From Thermococcus sp. (GTDB lineage Archaea; Methanobacteriota_B; Thermococci; Thermococcales; Thermococcaceae): 50,601 nucleotides of DNA. Position numbers and translations under genes: made by a program. Shown here piece by piece: positions 1-8,370 of this stretch (position 1 is the stretch's first letter; every line of letters begins with the position of its first letter). The notes beneath the pieces were generated by a model that had not been told where the DNA came from, did not search any database, and saw only the letters and a program-made list of their open reading frames with translations. The stretch lies in assembly GCF_027063845.1 (NCBI RefSeq), contig NZ_JAMOQU010000007.1, positions 1 to 50,601 of the forward strand, in the 5' to 3' direction.

Positions 1-191
1 TGAGCAAGCATCCTGAAGAGCGGGAGCTCATAGTTATGGCCGAGGCCGTAACCGCTGAGGCAAAAAGGCGGCTCTGGGACTACGCGAGGGCGGTAAAGCT
101 GATGGCCGACATGACGGGCGAGGAGAGGGAGGTTCGCGTTGAAATCCTCGAGGGCTACGTGAGCGAGAAGGTTAAGGGGATTGAGCTTTAG
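1..191 (+). CDS. Small conserved-type protein, 5' end cut by the window
   Basis: An open frame runs from the window edge to a TAG at 189-191 (codons in phase with base 3). The first complete codons read SKHPEEREL, and the window opens with TG followed by AGC AAG. A single A just outside would therefore complete an ATG, giving a protein of about 63 residues that is almost whole; this is inference. The product is highly charged and probably all helical (about a third Glu/Lys/Arg), with no membrane segment or metal motif. I do not recognise the family. Its last 20 bases overlap, on the opposite strand, the end of the beta-propeller gene, a common convergent arrangement here. Confidence 0.6.
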   Translation, partial: SKHPEERELIVMAEAVTAEAKRRLWDYARAVKLMADMTGEEREVRVEILEGYVSEKVKGIEL

Positions 192-1359
192 GTCCAACGG
201 GAACCTCGTACACGTATCCCCTCCATTTTTTGAAGTCGTTAATTGCCAGAATAAGGTTGTCTCTCCAGCACGCCCCCCGAACGTGCGACATATAGTCTGT
301 GGGAGGTCTACCCTCCACATTGAATATCCCGTTGATTTCATCGGCTATAAGCAGGTAGACGTGGGTTTTCCATGAGGAATCCGAGTTCTCAATGACGGTT
401 AATGCCAAACTCTGACCGCACCTGAAAAACGTCCCAGGCCCCGAAACAAAACCCGGAAAGTGCAAACTCTGGAGGAGGGTCCCGTTGAGACTGTAAACAA
501 GGACTCTGTAGGAGTCAGAAACATAAATCTTCCCCTCCCAGATGGCAACGTCCCACGGACAGCCGGAGGAAGGCCTGTGCCAGACGATTGAGCCGTTTCT
601 AATAAGGTAGATTCCCTTCTCACAGTCCGCGTAGGCAACGTAGGTCCCGTTAGAAGTTTTGAAAACGGCCAGACCTCTGGGTGCGCTCCAGCTGGAGGTA
701 TTGGGAATGACAACAGTCCAGCCGTTTCCTTCGAAGGGAACCTCCATTATACGGGTCGTTCCATGCTCGTCCTCCACCGCTACGTATAGAGCCGAGCTGG
801 TAGTCCGTACAATGACCCCAAGGGGCGATGAGTTCATCTTAAGATAACGCACGGGACTTCCTTTTGTCGAAAAAACCCAGACTCTGAGGCTTTCACCCCA
901 TGTGTAAGCAACCACGTGCTTGGAATCTGGGGTGAAGAGAACGCGGGAGTAGGAATCCTCGGACTGATTGAGAGTAACCTTCCACAGAAGTTTTCTTGAT
1001 AGATTGTATAACCTCAGGTTCCTGTCGGTCAGGACTGCAATGTACCTCCCGTTCGGTGCAAAAGAAACCCCTTCGACCGACTCATATACCACGAGAAAGT
1101 CCCGGGTTCCAAACTTCAGCGTCCACACTCTCTGACCGTCCGCCGAGTAAACGGCCAGAAAACCAGTGGGAGAAGCGTATTTGGGCACTTCAACAACGGC
1201 GACGCTTCCGTTCGGAAAAACAGAGACGTCCCTCACTGTGTCGTTGAGGCTCAGAAACGGCTTGGGTGTGCTGGGAAACAGCTGGGAGTAGGTATCAATC
1301 GCGATGAAAACGGCGAAGGCAACTATCACCACAACGAACAGGGAGGTTAGCCTCCTCAT
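172..1359 (-). CDS. Membrane-anchored WD40/PQQ-like beta-propeller protein
   Basis: A protein of about 395 residues: one N-terminal hydrophobic helix (residues about 5-22, FVVVIVAFAVF), then a long all-beta region of repeated units. Examples are SVFPNGSVAVVEV, SFAPNGRYIAVLTD, LFTPDSKHVVAYT and VAIWEGKIYVSDS, typical of WD40 or PQQ-like propeller blades. Many NxS/T sites suggest an extracytoplasmic, possibly glycosylated domain held by an uncleaved signal anchor. Start: an upstream ATG at 1392 is in frame, but a TATA-like box (tcttttaaa on the minus strand, 1399-1407) puts transcription start near 1375, so the ATG at 1359 behind AAGGGATTGG is preferred. The ligand is unknown. The fold call is fairly sure; the role is not. 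Confidence 0.72.
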   Translation of the reverse strand: MRRLTSLFVVVIVAFAVFIAIDTYSQLFPSTPKPFLSLNDTVRDVSVFPNGSVAVVEVPKYASPTGFLAVYSADGQRVWTLKFGTRDFLVVYESVEGVSFAPNGRYIAVLTDRNLRLYNLSRKLLWKVTLNQSEDSYSRVLFTPDSKHVVAYTWGESLRVWVFSTKGSPVRYLKMNSSPLGVIVRTTSSALYVAVEDEHGTTRIMEVPFEGNGWTVVIPNTSSWSAPRGLAVFKTSNGTYVAYADCEKGIYLIRNGSIVWHRPSSGCPWDVAIWEGKIYVSDSYRVLVYSLNGTLLQSLHFPGFVSGPGTFFRCGQSLALTVIENSDSSWKTHVYLLIADEINGIFNVEGRPPTDYMSHVRGACWRDNLILAINDFKKWRGYVYEVPVGPKAQSP

Positions 1360-1447
1360 TTCCAATCCCTTCTTAATGAAGTAGTATAACACTTTTCATT
1401 TAAAAGAGTTTCCAAACCCTTAAAACCCCGTGCGAGTATTTCACCCC

Positions 1448-2209
1448 ATGAAGCTCATAATGGCCGAGGTCTTCAACAGCTGGCAGGGCGAAGGAGGAAG
1501 CGTTCCTGGAAGCGCCTTCGGGAGGAGACAGATTTTTGTCCGCTTCGCCGGTTGCGACCTCCACTGTGCTTGGTGCGACTCAAGGGAATTTATCGACGCC
1601 TCCCGCGTTTCGCGGTGGCGCTACGAGGTCGAGCCCTTCACCGGAAGGTTTGAGTACAGGCCAAACCCAGCTGGGCTTGATGAGGTCGTTGAAGCCATTA
1701 CTCGCCTCGACACGGGCGATATACACTCGATAAGTTACACTGGAGGAGAACCAACCCTTCAGGTGAAGCCGTTAAAAGCCCTCATGGAGCGCATGAAAGG
1801 CCTCGGCTTCGACAACTTTCTCGAAACGCACGGCGGACTTCCAGAACTCATAAGAGAAGTCGCCCCGCTCACCGACTACGCGAGCGTTGACATAAAGGAC
1901 GAGACCGCTAAAGCGACCGAGGACTGGCGCTCTTTAGTTCTCCGCGAGGTTGAGAGTATTAGGATTCTGAAGGAAGCAGGGGCAAAAGTTTACGCCAAAC
2001 TCGTTGTCACATCGGAGACAAAGACTGAGAACGTCCGCTGGTACGCCGAGCTTCTGAAGGGCCTTGCTCCCCTTGTAATCCAGCCGAGGGAGCCGATTGA
2101 AATTAGCCAGGCGAGGCTGATGGAGCTCTACCGCGAGGCTTCGCTCATCATGGGGCGGAAGAACGTTGGACTGAGCTTCCAGGTTCACAAGTACCTCAAC
2201 GTTCTCTAA
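1448..2209 (+). CDS. queE: 7-carboxy-7-deazaguanine synthase QueE (radical SAM)
   Basis: About 253 residues. QueE rearranges 6-carboxytetrahydropterin to 7-carboxy-7-deazaguanine, the ring-contraction step towards preQ0, which archaea use for archaeosine at G15 of tRNA. The sequence shows the family N-terminus EVFNSWQGEGG, then the radical SAM cluster motif C36-x3-C40-x2-C43 (GCDLHCAWCDS), then SYTGGEP, the SAM-binding glycine motif. The ATG at 1448 is chosen because the earlier in-frame GTG at 1430 lies within a few bases of the TATA-like cttaaaacc (1420-1428). The gene stands alone between two minus-strand genes and overlaps the end of the downstream surface-protein gene by 14 bases, tail to tail. 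No other archaeosine gene is in the window. Confidence 0.93.
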   Translation: MKLIMAEVFNSWQGEGGSVPGSAFGRRQIFVRFAGCDLHCAWCDSREFIDASRVSRWRYEVEPFTGRFEYRPNPAGLDEVVEAITRLDTGDIHSISYTGGEPTLQVKPLKALMERMKGLGFDNFLETHGGLPELIREVAPLTDYASVDIKDETAKATEDWRSLVLREVESIRILKEAGAKVYAKLVVTSETKTENVRWYAELLKGLAPLVIQPREPIEISQARLMELYREASLIMGRKNVGLSFQVHKYLNVL

Positions 2210-3941
2210 GGACGGCAAGCAGGGCAAGGAGAACCATTAGCCCGGGCCCGCAGATTGATTTCTCCTCTTTTCCCCTCTCTGAGGTTGACCCTGTTGTGTT
2301 CTCTGGTGGAACTGTGGACGTTGTTGAGTTTGTGGGTGTTATTTTTTCCTTCGGCACCTCTTTGTAATCGACGAGTTCAGGATAAATCGTGAATTTTTCG
2401 CCCGCGCGGAAGAGGCCGTAGACTGTGCCGTTGTCCAGGAAGGCGTATACCGGCCAGAGTGAGCAGGTGGGAATTATCCTTTTTCCAACTTTCGCGTATC
2501 CAGAGGGGAGCCCGTAAAAACTGACCGAATATCGCGCGGGATAAATGAACATTCCGCCCTTAACCTGAACGTATTCCAAGAGGGGAGTCGAGAGGAAGTA
2601 CTTGGAGTAATGGGAGAAGTTGGAAAGCCTGGTTCCCGCGGTTGAGTCCCTCACCATTTTCTCCCAGGTTTCCGGCGATACGGAACCTGTTTTGACCCAC
2701 TCCCCCTTCTCGGGTATGAGGCGTATCAGCGTGACGTCTTTCAAGCCCTTCATCCAGACACCCAGGTAGGGAGCTCCGTTCACAAAGGCCACGTCGAGGT
2801 GGAAGATTTCCTCATTGGCACCGCCGAAGTAGAAGGCGGGGTTGCCGTAGTCGTTCTCCTCAGGTGGGTTGAAGGTTCCCAGTATGGAACTCAGGTTTAC
2901 CTGGAAAAGCCTGCCATCGTAGCTGAAGAGGAGAACGTAGCCTATGTCCGTCGGAATGTTGGGACCACCTGGGATAAGGGTTCCGCTGGCCGACAGGTCC
3001 AGGAGGAAGAGGGCAAAGGTGCCGTTCGTGAACCCGCTGATGTCGATGCTGACATTATGAGGAGCGACGTAGACGTACGAGTAGTTCCTGCCATCCCTCA
3101 GTTCAACGGGTGGTTTCACCGGCCTGGGGAGTTCGAGGTTCGAGGGGGAGCAGGCGTAGTAGTAGCATCCCCAATCCCCCCTCCTTCTCTCCGTTTTGAG
3201 CTTTAACACGTGCTCCATGCTCCCGTTGCGGTAGGCGAGAATCAGTGGCGGGGCGCTTGGGATTGAGCCGTTAAAGACCAGGGGTATTATCGGGGAGACG
3301 TAATTCCCTGTCGCGCGAAATTCCTCGGGTATGAATTTATTGCAGTCCACGAGCTCGGCCTGGGGAAAGTAGACGTAGATAGTCCCGTTGTAAACGAAGC
3401 CCCTCATTCTCGAAACGACGTCTGGTGTGCCGTTAAATTTCGCCAGGAGCGGTTTGAGGTCCGGAGAATAAGTGTTGTTTTGAGTGAACGTTCCGGTGAT
3501 GTTGAGGGCCGAGAGGTACGTTTTGAGAACGCCGAACGGAAATGAGATGTTTAGTCCCTCCAGCTCCACGACTGACCCGTTCAGGAGCTTTAGGGGATAG
3601 GTCTTCAGCGGAACTCCATCAACACCGTCGAGCCTGCCGACAGCGCTCCCGTTCTTGATGGTGTAGTGGACTGTGAAATCAAGGGCTTTGGCGTCCAGAC
3701 ACTGAAGCCTGTCCGTTAGGCACGAAATCGGGCACATTCCCTCGTAGAACTGGTAGAAGTAGTAAACGTCCAACTCGAAGATGAGGGTCCCGTTGACGAT
3801 GTAGGGCGTCGTGACAAAGAGAACCGGGTCTGGCAGTTCGACCTCTGGCGGACAGGTGCCCTTTCCCGAAACTTCGTGGGGTTAATACGTTAGAGACACC
3901 ATCAGGAGGAGCATCAGGATAATACCTTTCATTTTTGCCAT
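2196..3941 (-). pseudogene. CGP-CTERM surface protein interrupted by an in-frame TAA
   Basis: Reading from the ATG at 3941 (or 3932; a further in-frame ATG at 3953 precedes the predicted transcription start) gives a signal peptide MKGIILMLLLMVSLTY. A TAA at 3882-3884 follows, and the same frame then continues without interruption for over 550 codons, starting PHEVSGKGTCPPEVELPDPV. The body is a secreted beta-rich protein with many NxT/S sites. It ends in a Thr/Ser linker (TNSTTSTVPPENTTG) and a C-terminal tripartite signal: CGPG, a hydrophobic stretch and RER, the CGP-CTERM sorting motif of Thermococcales. Promoter and signal peptide sit exactly where an intact gene needs them, so one nonsense change (or sequencing error) is the simplest reading. 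An ATG at 3773 would give a 525-residue product lacking any export signal. Confidence 0.72.
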
Positions 3942-3964
3942 CTTACTCGCCATAGTTGTTTCTC

Positions 3965-3988
3965 ACCAAACGTTTAAAAGCGTTTGGT
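3965..3988 (-). promoter_or_regulatory. TATA box centred in a perfect 8-bp inverted repeat
   Basis: The arms ACCAAACG (3965-3972) and CGTTTGGT (3981-3988) are perfect inverted repeats around tttaaaag. Read on the minus strand this centre is a good archaeal TATA box (CTTTTAAAC), about 26 bases ahead of a plausible start near 3949 for the CGP-CTERM gene. A palindrome over a TATA box is the usual layout for a repressor that blocks TBP. The regulator is unknown. Confidence 0.6.
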
Positions 3989-4091
3989 CAACCTTCTCTG
4001 GCGATGATGACATTGGCCTTTGGGGTAACCGATGCCCGGAAAACCCACCTGAGCCATAAAGCTTAAATCTTTGCATCTTCTCCTTATCTTG

Positions 4092-5123
4092 GTGGTAATA
4101 ATCGAGGTTCTCCGGTGTGAGCACTGTGGAGCACCGCTCGATGTAACCCCCGAGGATATAATAGTGGTCTGTCACTATTGCGGTTATCCCAACGCCTATG
4201 ACAAAGTTTTCACGGAGAAGAACGTCTTCTTCGTTGAGAGTCTTCCCAAAAAAGAAATTCTCCGTCTTTTCTGGGAACGGGTTAAGAAAGACTCCGACTA
4301 CAGCGGGATACGGGGGAGGATAAAGGTTGTCAAGGTTGAAGGAGTTTACGTTCCCTTCTGGTTTGGAATCGTTAAGGGGCAGGGCCAAATGAGATATGTC
4401 GTCTATGAGAATAAGGGTAACCAGACCAGAGCCGTTGTTAAATCCAGAAAATTCAACATGGAGTCCCTCGTCTGCGTTCCCGCCCGGAGAAGCGTCTATG
4501 ATATTGCAGTTGAGAACTTGGCGCTAAAATTTGAACGATATGGGTATTTATCCTTCAAAAGGTTGGAGGATACGTTGAGGTATATGATGGACATTAAGCC
4601 GATAACGGAGTTAACTCCAGATAAGTGGGGCAACCTTAAACTGACGTTTCTGAACGCCGACTTTGGGAAGGAATACGCCAGAATCGCCCTTCAGGACAGG
4701 GCTTCTGATGTTGCCAAAGAGCGCCGTGTTCCCGATGATGCCGAACTCCGGTTCTTTAGGTTTGAAGGGGAGACCCTTGATATGGCCCTCGTATTTTATC
4801 CCCTGTGGAAGGTCTATTATGACGTCGAGGGTGGGACATACTTCGTCGCCTACGATGGCCATCGGGGAAAGGAAGTCTTGGCCGTTGAGCCCGTTAGGAT
4901 ATGGAGAAAGGTCTGGTACGCTTTGGTTTCTCTACTTGGAATCTCTCTCGCGGGGCTTTTCTCCTCCCTCTACGGGAACATTGGCTACTGGAAGGCCCTC
5001 TCGGATGCAGGGAAGAATGGGCTGGGCATGCTTGTGCTTCCGGCGCTGGGAGCATACATCGGCTTTGAGCTGGCAAGGGGCTATGGACGAAAAGTGGCTC
5101 GTGACGTGAGGGTTGAGAAATGA
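4092..5123 (+). CDS. Zinc-ribbon membrane protein of unknown function (copy 1)
   Basis: About 340 residues. The N-terminus carries a zinc ribbon (CEHCG then CHYCG), followed by a soluble domain of about 230 residues and two hydrophobic helices near the C-terminus (ALVSLLGISLAGLFSSL and GLGMLVLPALGAYIGF). The next gene is a paralogue with the same layout, and the two overlap by ATGA, so they are surely co-translated. The start is unclear. A TATA-like gcttaaatc (4061-4069) puts transcription start near 4090 and GGTGGT lies at 4091-4096. Legal starts in frame are TTG 4071, TTG 4089 and GTG 4092. Alignment with the paralogue (MKVRCPHCGA against IEVLRCEHCGA) points to the ATC at 4101. Function unknown. 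Confidence 0.75.
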   Translation: MVIIEVLRCEHCGAPLDVTPEDIIVVCHYCGYPNAYDKVFTEKNVFFVESLPKKEILRLFWERVKKDSDYSGIRGRIKVVKVEGVYVPFWFGIVKGQGQMRYVVYENKGNQTRAVVKSRKFNMESLVCVPARRSVYDIAVENLALKFERYGYLSFKRLEDTLRYMMDIKPITELTPDKWGNLKLTFLNADFGKEYARIALQDRASDVAKERRVPDDAELRFFRFEGETLDMALVFYPLWKVYYDVEGGTYFVAYDGHRGKEVLAVEPVRIWRKVWYALVSLLGISLAGLFSSLYGNIGYWKALSDAGKNGLGMLVLPALGAYIGFELARGYGRKVARDVRVEK

Positions 5124-6061
5124 AGGTCAGGTGTCCCCATTGCGGTGCAGAGTTTGAGGCGGAGGAAGCGGGCATCGTGGTGTGTCCCTACTGTGGATTC
5201 CAGATAAAACTCGGCGAATCCAGAACGTTTACTTACCCCCTGCGGGTCAAAAATCCCTGGAACGTGTTGGCATCTTTTATACGCATCCAGCGCCTGTCCC
5301 CAACCGACGTTGAATGGAAGGCTCGTATCATTGAGAGAGAACTCCTCTATGTTCCATTCTATGTCTTCTTCGTGAAGGCAAAAGGCGTTGCCCGAAGGGG
5401 CATAATTTCCAAAGAAGGGGCAGGTTACGTTGAGTTCTTTAACTATGCTACAGTGCCCGCAGTCGAGGGTTTTGACGAGCTCGTTAACTACCCCTTACCC
5501 GTGAGGGGTAGGAGGTATTTCGATGGACATGTCAAAGGTAAGCTCCTTGAAAAGACGATTGAAGCCTCCGAGGCCGTGAAACGACTCAGGAGTGAAATCA
5601 GAAGCATCCTCAAGAACGAAGCGCGACGGTACTTCCACTGGAGCAACGTTGAGGTGGAAATGCCAACGTTTGATGTCCACCTTGATGGGCTTGTCTATTA
5701 TCCAATCTGGCGAATCAGGTATAAATACGGCTTTTTCACGTATCTGGCCTACGTTGATGGGGCCGATGGTAGAGTTCCCTACGCTGAGTTTCCTGTGTCC
5801 CCTGTTAAACGGATGACGAATCTTTCCCTCGGATTTTTGCTCCTGGCCTCGGGGTTTTTAATCGGCAAGTTCTTGTATTCGTATGGTGCAACGGCCCCTA
5901 TTGGTTCTGTTGCAACTGCGATATGGGCTTCATATCCCTCTTTGAAGAGGGCCTTTATGGTCAAGGGCAGGGCGAGTGAGCACAGGCTTTTGTCTGAGGT
6001 CGCGGGGGATTACATCCCCGAGGACGAAGTCTTTAAGACAATACGGCGCTTCCTAAAATAA
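5120..6061 (+). CDS. Zinc-ribbon membrane protein of unknown function (copy 2)
   Basis: A protein of 313 residues, paralogous to its upstream neighbour: N-terminal zinc ribbon (CPHCG at residues 5-9, CPYCG further on), a soluble middle with the shared pattern YVPFYVFFVKAKG / YYPIWRIRYKYGFFTYLAYVDG (the partner has YVPFWFGIVKGQG / FYPLWKVYYDVEGGTYFVAYDG), and a hydrophobic segment (LSLGFLLLASGFLIGKFLY) near the C-terminus. The ATG at 5120 overlaps the upstream TGA. Two divergent copies made as one unit suggest a heteromeric membrane complex; this is inference. No catalytic motif was recognised. Confidence 0.85.
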   Translation: MKVRCPHCGAEFEAEEAGIVVCPYCGFQIKLGESRTFTYPLRVKNPWNVLASFIRIQRLSPTDVEWKARIIERELLYVPFYVFFVKAKGVARRGIISKEGAGYVEFFNYATVPAVEGFDELVNYPLPVRGRRYFDGHVKGKLLEKTIEASEAVKRLRSEIRSILKNEARRYFHWSNVEVEMPTFDVHLDGLVYYPIWRIRYKYGFFTYLAYVDGADGRVPYAEFPVSPVKRMTNLSLGFLLLASGFLIGKFLYSYGATAPIGSVATAIWASYPSLKRAFMVKGRASEHRLLSEVAGDYIPEDEVFKTIRRFLK

Positions 6062-6127
6062 CGCCGTCCGTCAAATTTTTAAATCCCCTCTTTTAGTTAC
6101 CTTCGGAAAGATTAAGGGGGTGAGACC

Positions 6128-7453
6128 TTGCCGGCGGTCATAGAGGAGGTGGCCAAGGTTTCATTCGAGAGGGTTGGAATGCACTCCCACATAAGGGGCC
6201 TCGGCCTCGACGAGAACGGAAGGGCCAGGTTCATCGCGGACGGCATGGTCGGTCAGGTTAAGGCGAGGGAAGCGGCCGGAATAGCGGTCGAGCTCATAAA
6301 GCGCGGGAAGCTCGCCGGCAAGGGAATCCTCCTCGTCGGCCCGACAGGAAGCGGTAAAACGGCGATAGCGATGGGCATAGCGAGGGAGCTCGGTGAGGAC
6401 GTTCCCTTCGTCCAGATAGCGGGAAGCGAGATTTACTCGGCCGAGGTCAACAAGACGGAGTTCCTCAAGCAGGCGATGAGGCGGGCGATAGGCGTTAGAA
6501 TCAGCGAGGAGAGGAAGGTCTACGAGGGCGAGGTCAAGAAGATTGAGATAAGGCGCACGAGGCACCCGTTCAACCCCTACGTCGAGATTCCTGAGAGCGT
6601 CATCATAACCCTCCGCACGAAGGACGACGAGAAGACGATAAGGGCCGGCAGAGAGATAGCCTACCAGCTCATGGAACTCGGCGTTGAAGAAGGCGACGTC
6701 ATACAAATTGACGCCGAAACCGGCAGGGTCTCGAAGGTTGGAACGACAAAGGAAGAGGAGGGGCTCTTCTTCAAGCGCAAGGTCAGCCTTCCGAGCGGTC
6801 CGGTGCTCAAGATAAAGGAGTTCACCTACACCGTTACGCTCCACGACCTTGACGTTGCCAACGCCCGCGGAAATATCTTCGGCCTGCTCTTCAGCACGGG
6901 AGCGGAGATAAGCGACGACGTCAGGAGGCGCGTTGACGAGACCGTTAAGAGCTGGATTGAGGAGGGAAGGGCGACGCTCGTTCCGGGAGTGCTCTTCATA
7001 GACGAGGTTCACATGCTCGACATCGAGGCCTTCTCGTTCCTCGCGAGGGCTATGGAGAGCGAGCTCGCTCCGATTCTCATCTTAGCGACCAACAGGGGAA
7101 GGACGAAGATAAGGGGCACCGACATCGAGGCACCGCACGGAATCCCCGTTGACATGCTCGACAGACTGCTGATAATCAACACCGAGCCCTATAGGAAGGA
7201 GGAAATCAGGGAGATAGTCAAGATTCGCGCGAGGGAGGAGAAGATTGAGGTGAGCGAGGAGGCGGTAGAGTACCTTGCGGAGCTCGGCGAGAAGACCAGC
7301 CTGCGCTACGCGGTTCAGCTTTTGGCTCCTGCGAGCGTCTTAGCCAAAGGCGGAAGGGTCGAGAGGGAGCACGTTGAAAAGGCCAAGGAATACTTCGCCG
7401 ACCTCCGGAGGAGCATCGAGTTCGTCGAGAAGCTCGAGGGAATGCTGAGCTGA
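6128..7453 (+). CDS. RuvB-like AAA+ ATPase (TIP49/RuvBL family)
   Basis: A protein of 441 residues, close to the usual RuvBL length. In eukaryotes RuvBL1/2 are hexameric ATPases in chromatin remodelling and complex-assembly factors; archaeal single-copy relatives have been called TIP49 or TBP-interacting proteins. Seen here: N-terminal HSHIRGLGLDENG signature, Walker A GPTGSGKT at 71-78, an inserted domain II (about 125-240) with the characteristic RRTRHPFNPYVEIPESV stretch, Walker B with DEVH at 292-295, sensor ATNRG, and a C-terminal helical lid. The start is a TTG at 6128 with AAGGGGGTGAG just upstream; no ATG is suitably placed. It stands alone, with a TATA-like tttttaaat at 6075-6083. 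The family is certain; the archaeal function is not established. Confidence 0.93.
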   Translation: MPAVIEEVAKVSFERVGMHSHIRGLGLDENGRARFIADGMVGQVKAREAAGIAVELIKRGKLAGKGILLVGPTGSGKTAIAMGIARELGEDVPFVQIAGSEIYSAEVNKTEFLKQAMRRAIGVRISEERKVYEGEVKKIEIRRTRHPFNPYVEIPESVIITLRTKDDEKTIRAGREIAYQLMELGVEEGDVIQIDAETGRVSKVGTTKEEEGLFFKRKVSLPSGPVLKIKEFTYTVTLHDLDVANARGNIFGLLFSTGAEISDDVRRRVDETVKSWIEEGRATLVPGVLFIDEVHMLDIEAFSFLARAMESELAPILILATNRGRTKIRGTDIEAPHGIPVDMLDRLLIINTEPYRKEEIREIVKIRAREEKIEVSEEAVEYLAELGEKTSLRYAVQLLAPASVLAKGGRVEREHVEKAKEYFADLRRSIEFVEKLEGMLS

Positions 7454-7525
7454 GTTAATTCAAGCTTTAAATTCGAACCTAAAACTTTTTAATTTCTATC
7501 CCTTTGATTTTTGGTTTGAGGGGTC

Positions 7526-8242
7526 ATGATGAGTGGGCAGAAAAATAAGAAGGGGAAGAAAAGATTCCCCGTATTTTTACTGCTAATCTTCCTGTTCCTT
7601 ATCGTTGGGGTGTATCTTATCTACTGGAGTGGGCTCCATTTTGGGAAGGAAATACAAAATGTGCCTCAGGAAAGTTCCTCCTCGATATCTATGGATTCGG
7701 AGACTGGCGACGTAAAAAGCCCCTGCGGAAAGACTGTAACGGTCTATGTTAATGGATCGTTCTCCGGGGAAATCCAGATTCCAAGCTGTATAGCAGAAGA
7801 CTTGAAGAAACTTCTTGAAGATTCTAGAATCGTAAAATATGAGCTAAATGTGAAATTTACCAGAGACGGACACATCTCTGGCGGGTTTGGAAAATGGGAA
7901 ATGAAAGTTTATCCCCCATTTGTTCCCGATGAATTCAACATTTCAATTGAACGTCAGAACGTTAAAGGAGAGGTTTGCCTACCATACGCCCCGTTCAAGT
8001 TTGTCAAAGTCGAGTACAATGGAGCTGAGTACAGTGCAATGTTTAACCTTACTCCCGATAAGATTGTCTCGAGGAACGTAACAATCGATGACAATGAGCT
8101 ACCGAACCTCAACAACATGACTATACTCCATGTTGATGAGTTTACTCTTAAAGTGTATTCAATTGGGCCAGATAAATATAGGTTTGTAGTACTGTGTAAC
8201 GGCACGGAGATTGATGATGTGATTGTTGGAATAAATCGATAG
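7526..8242 (+). CDS. Membrane-anchored protein of unknown function
   Basis: A protein of 238 residues: a basic N-terminus (about 12 of the first 18 residues Lys/Arg/Gly), one transmembrane helix (FPVFLLLIFLFLIVGVYLIYW), then an extracytoplasmic beta-rich region with several NxS/T sites and three Cys that could form disulfides. Either ATG of the pair at 7526/7529 could start it; TTGAGGGGTC just upstream is the binding site. A TATA-like ctttttaatt (7485-7494) fits. The gene is more AT-rich than the RuvBL gene before it. I do not recognise the family. Confidence 0.75.
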   Translation: MMSGQKNKKGKKRFPVFLLLIFLFLIVGVYLIYWSGLHFGKEIQNVPQESSSSISMDSETGDVKSPCGKTVTVYVNGSFSGEIQIPSCIAEDLKKLLEDSRIVKYELNVKFTRDGHISGGFGKWEMKVYPPFVPDEFNISIERQNVKGEVCLPYAPFKFVKVEYNGAEYSAMFNLTPDKIVSRNVTIDDNELPNLNNMTILHVDEFTLKVYSIGPDKYRFVVLCNGTEIDDVIVGINR

Positions 8243-8246
8243 GCAA

Positions 8247-8256
8247 TTTTTTTCTT
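8247..8256 (+). terminator. Oligo-T terminator
   Basis: A run of seven T (8247-8253) followed by CTT starts five bases after the TAG of the anchored protein. Archaeal RNA polymerase terminates on such T tracts without needing a hairpin. Confidence 0.5.
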
Positions 8257-8370
8257 AACTCGAAGACTTCTCATGCTTCGGGGTCTCTCTGGTGGTTAGT
8301 CAGATAGCGATGATTATTTCACTTTGTTAGACTATTCATCTCTTGGAGAGACTCTGGGTTTATTTTCTCT

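Noticed and set aside
3882..3884. Recoding (readthrough, selenocysteine or pyrrolysine) at the TAA
   Set aside because: Sec uses UGA and Pyl uses UAG; no recoding of UAA is known in this group, so mutation or error is simpler.
8243..8370. Possible C/D box small RNA (GATGAT near 8309)
   Set aside because: The box C sequence is imperfect and no convincing D box at the right distance was found.
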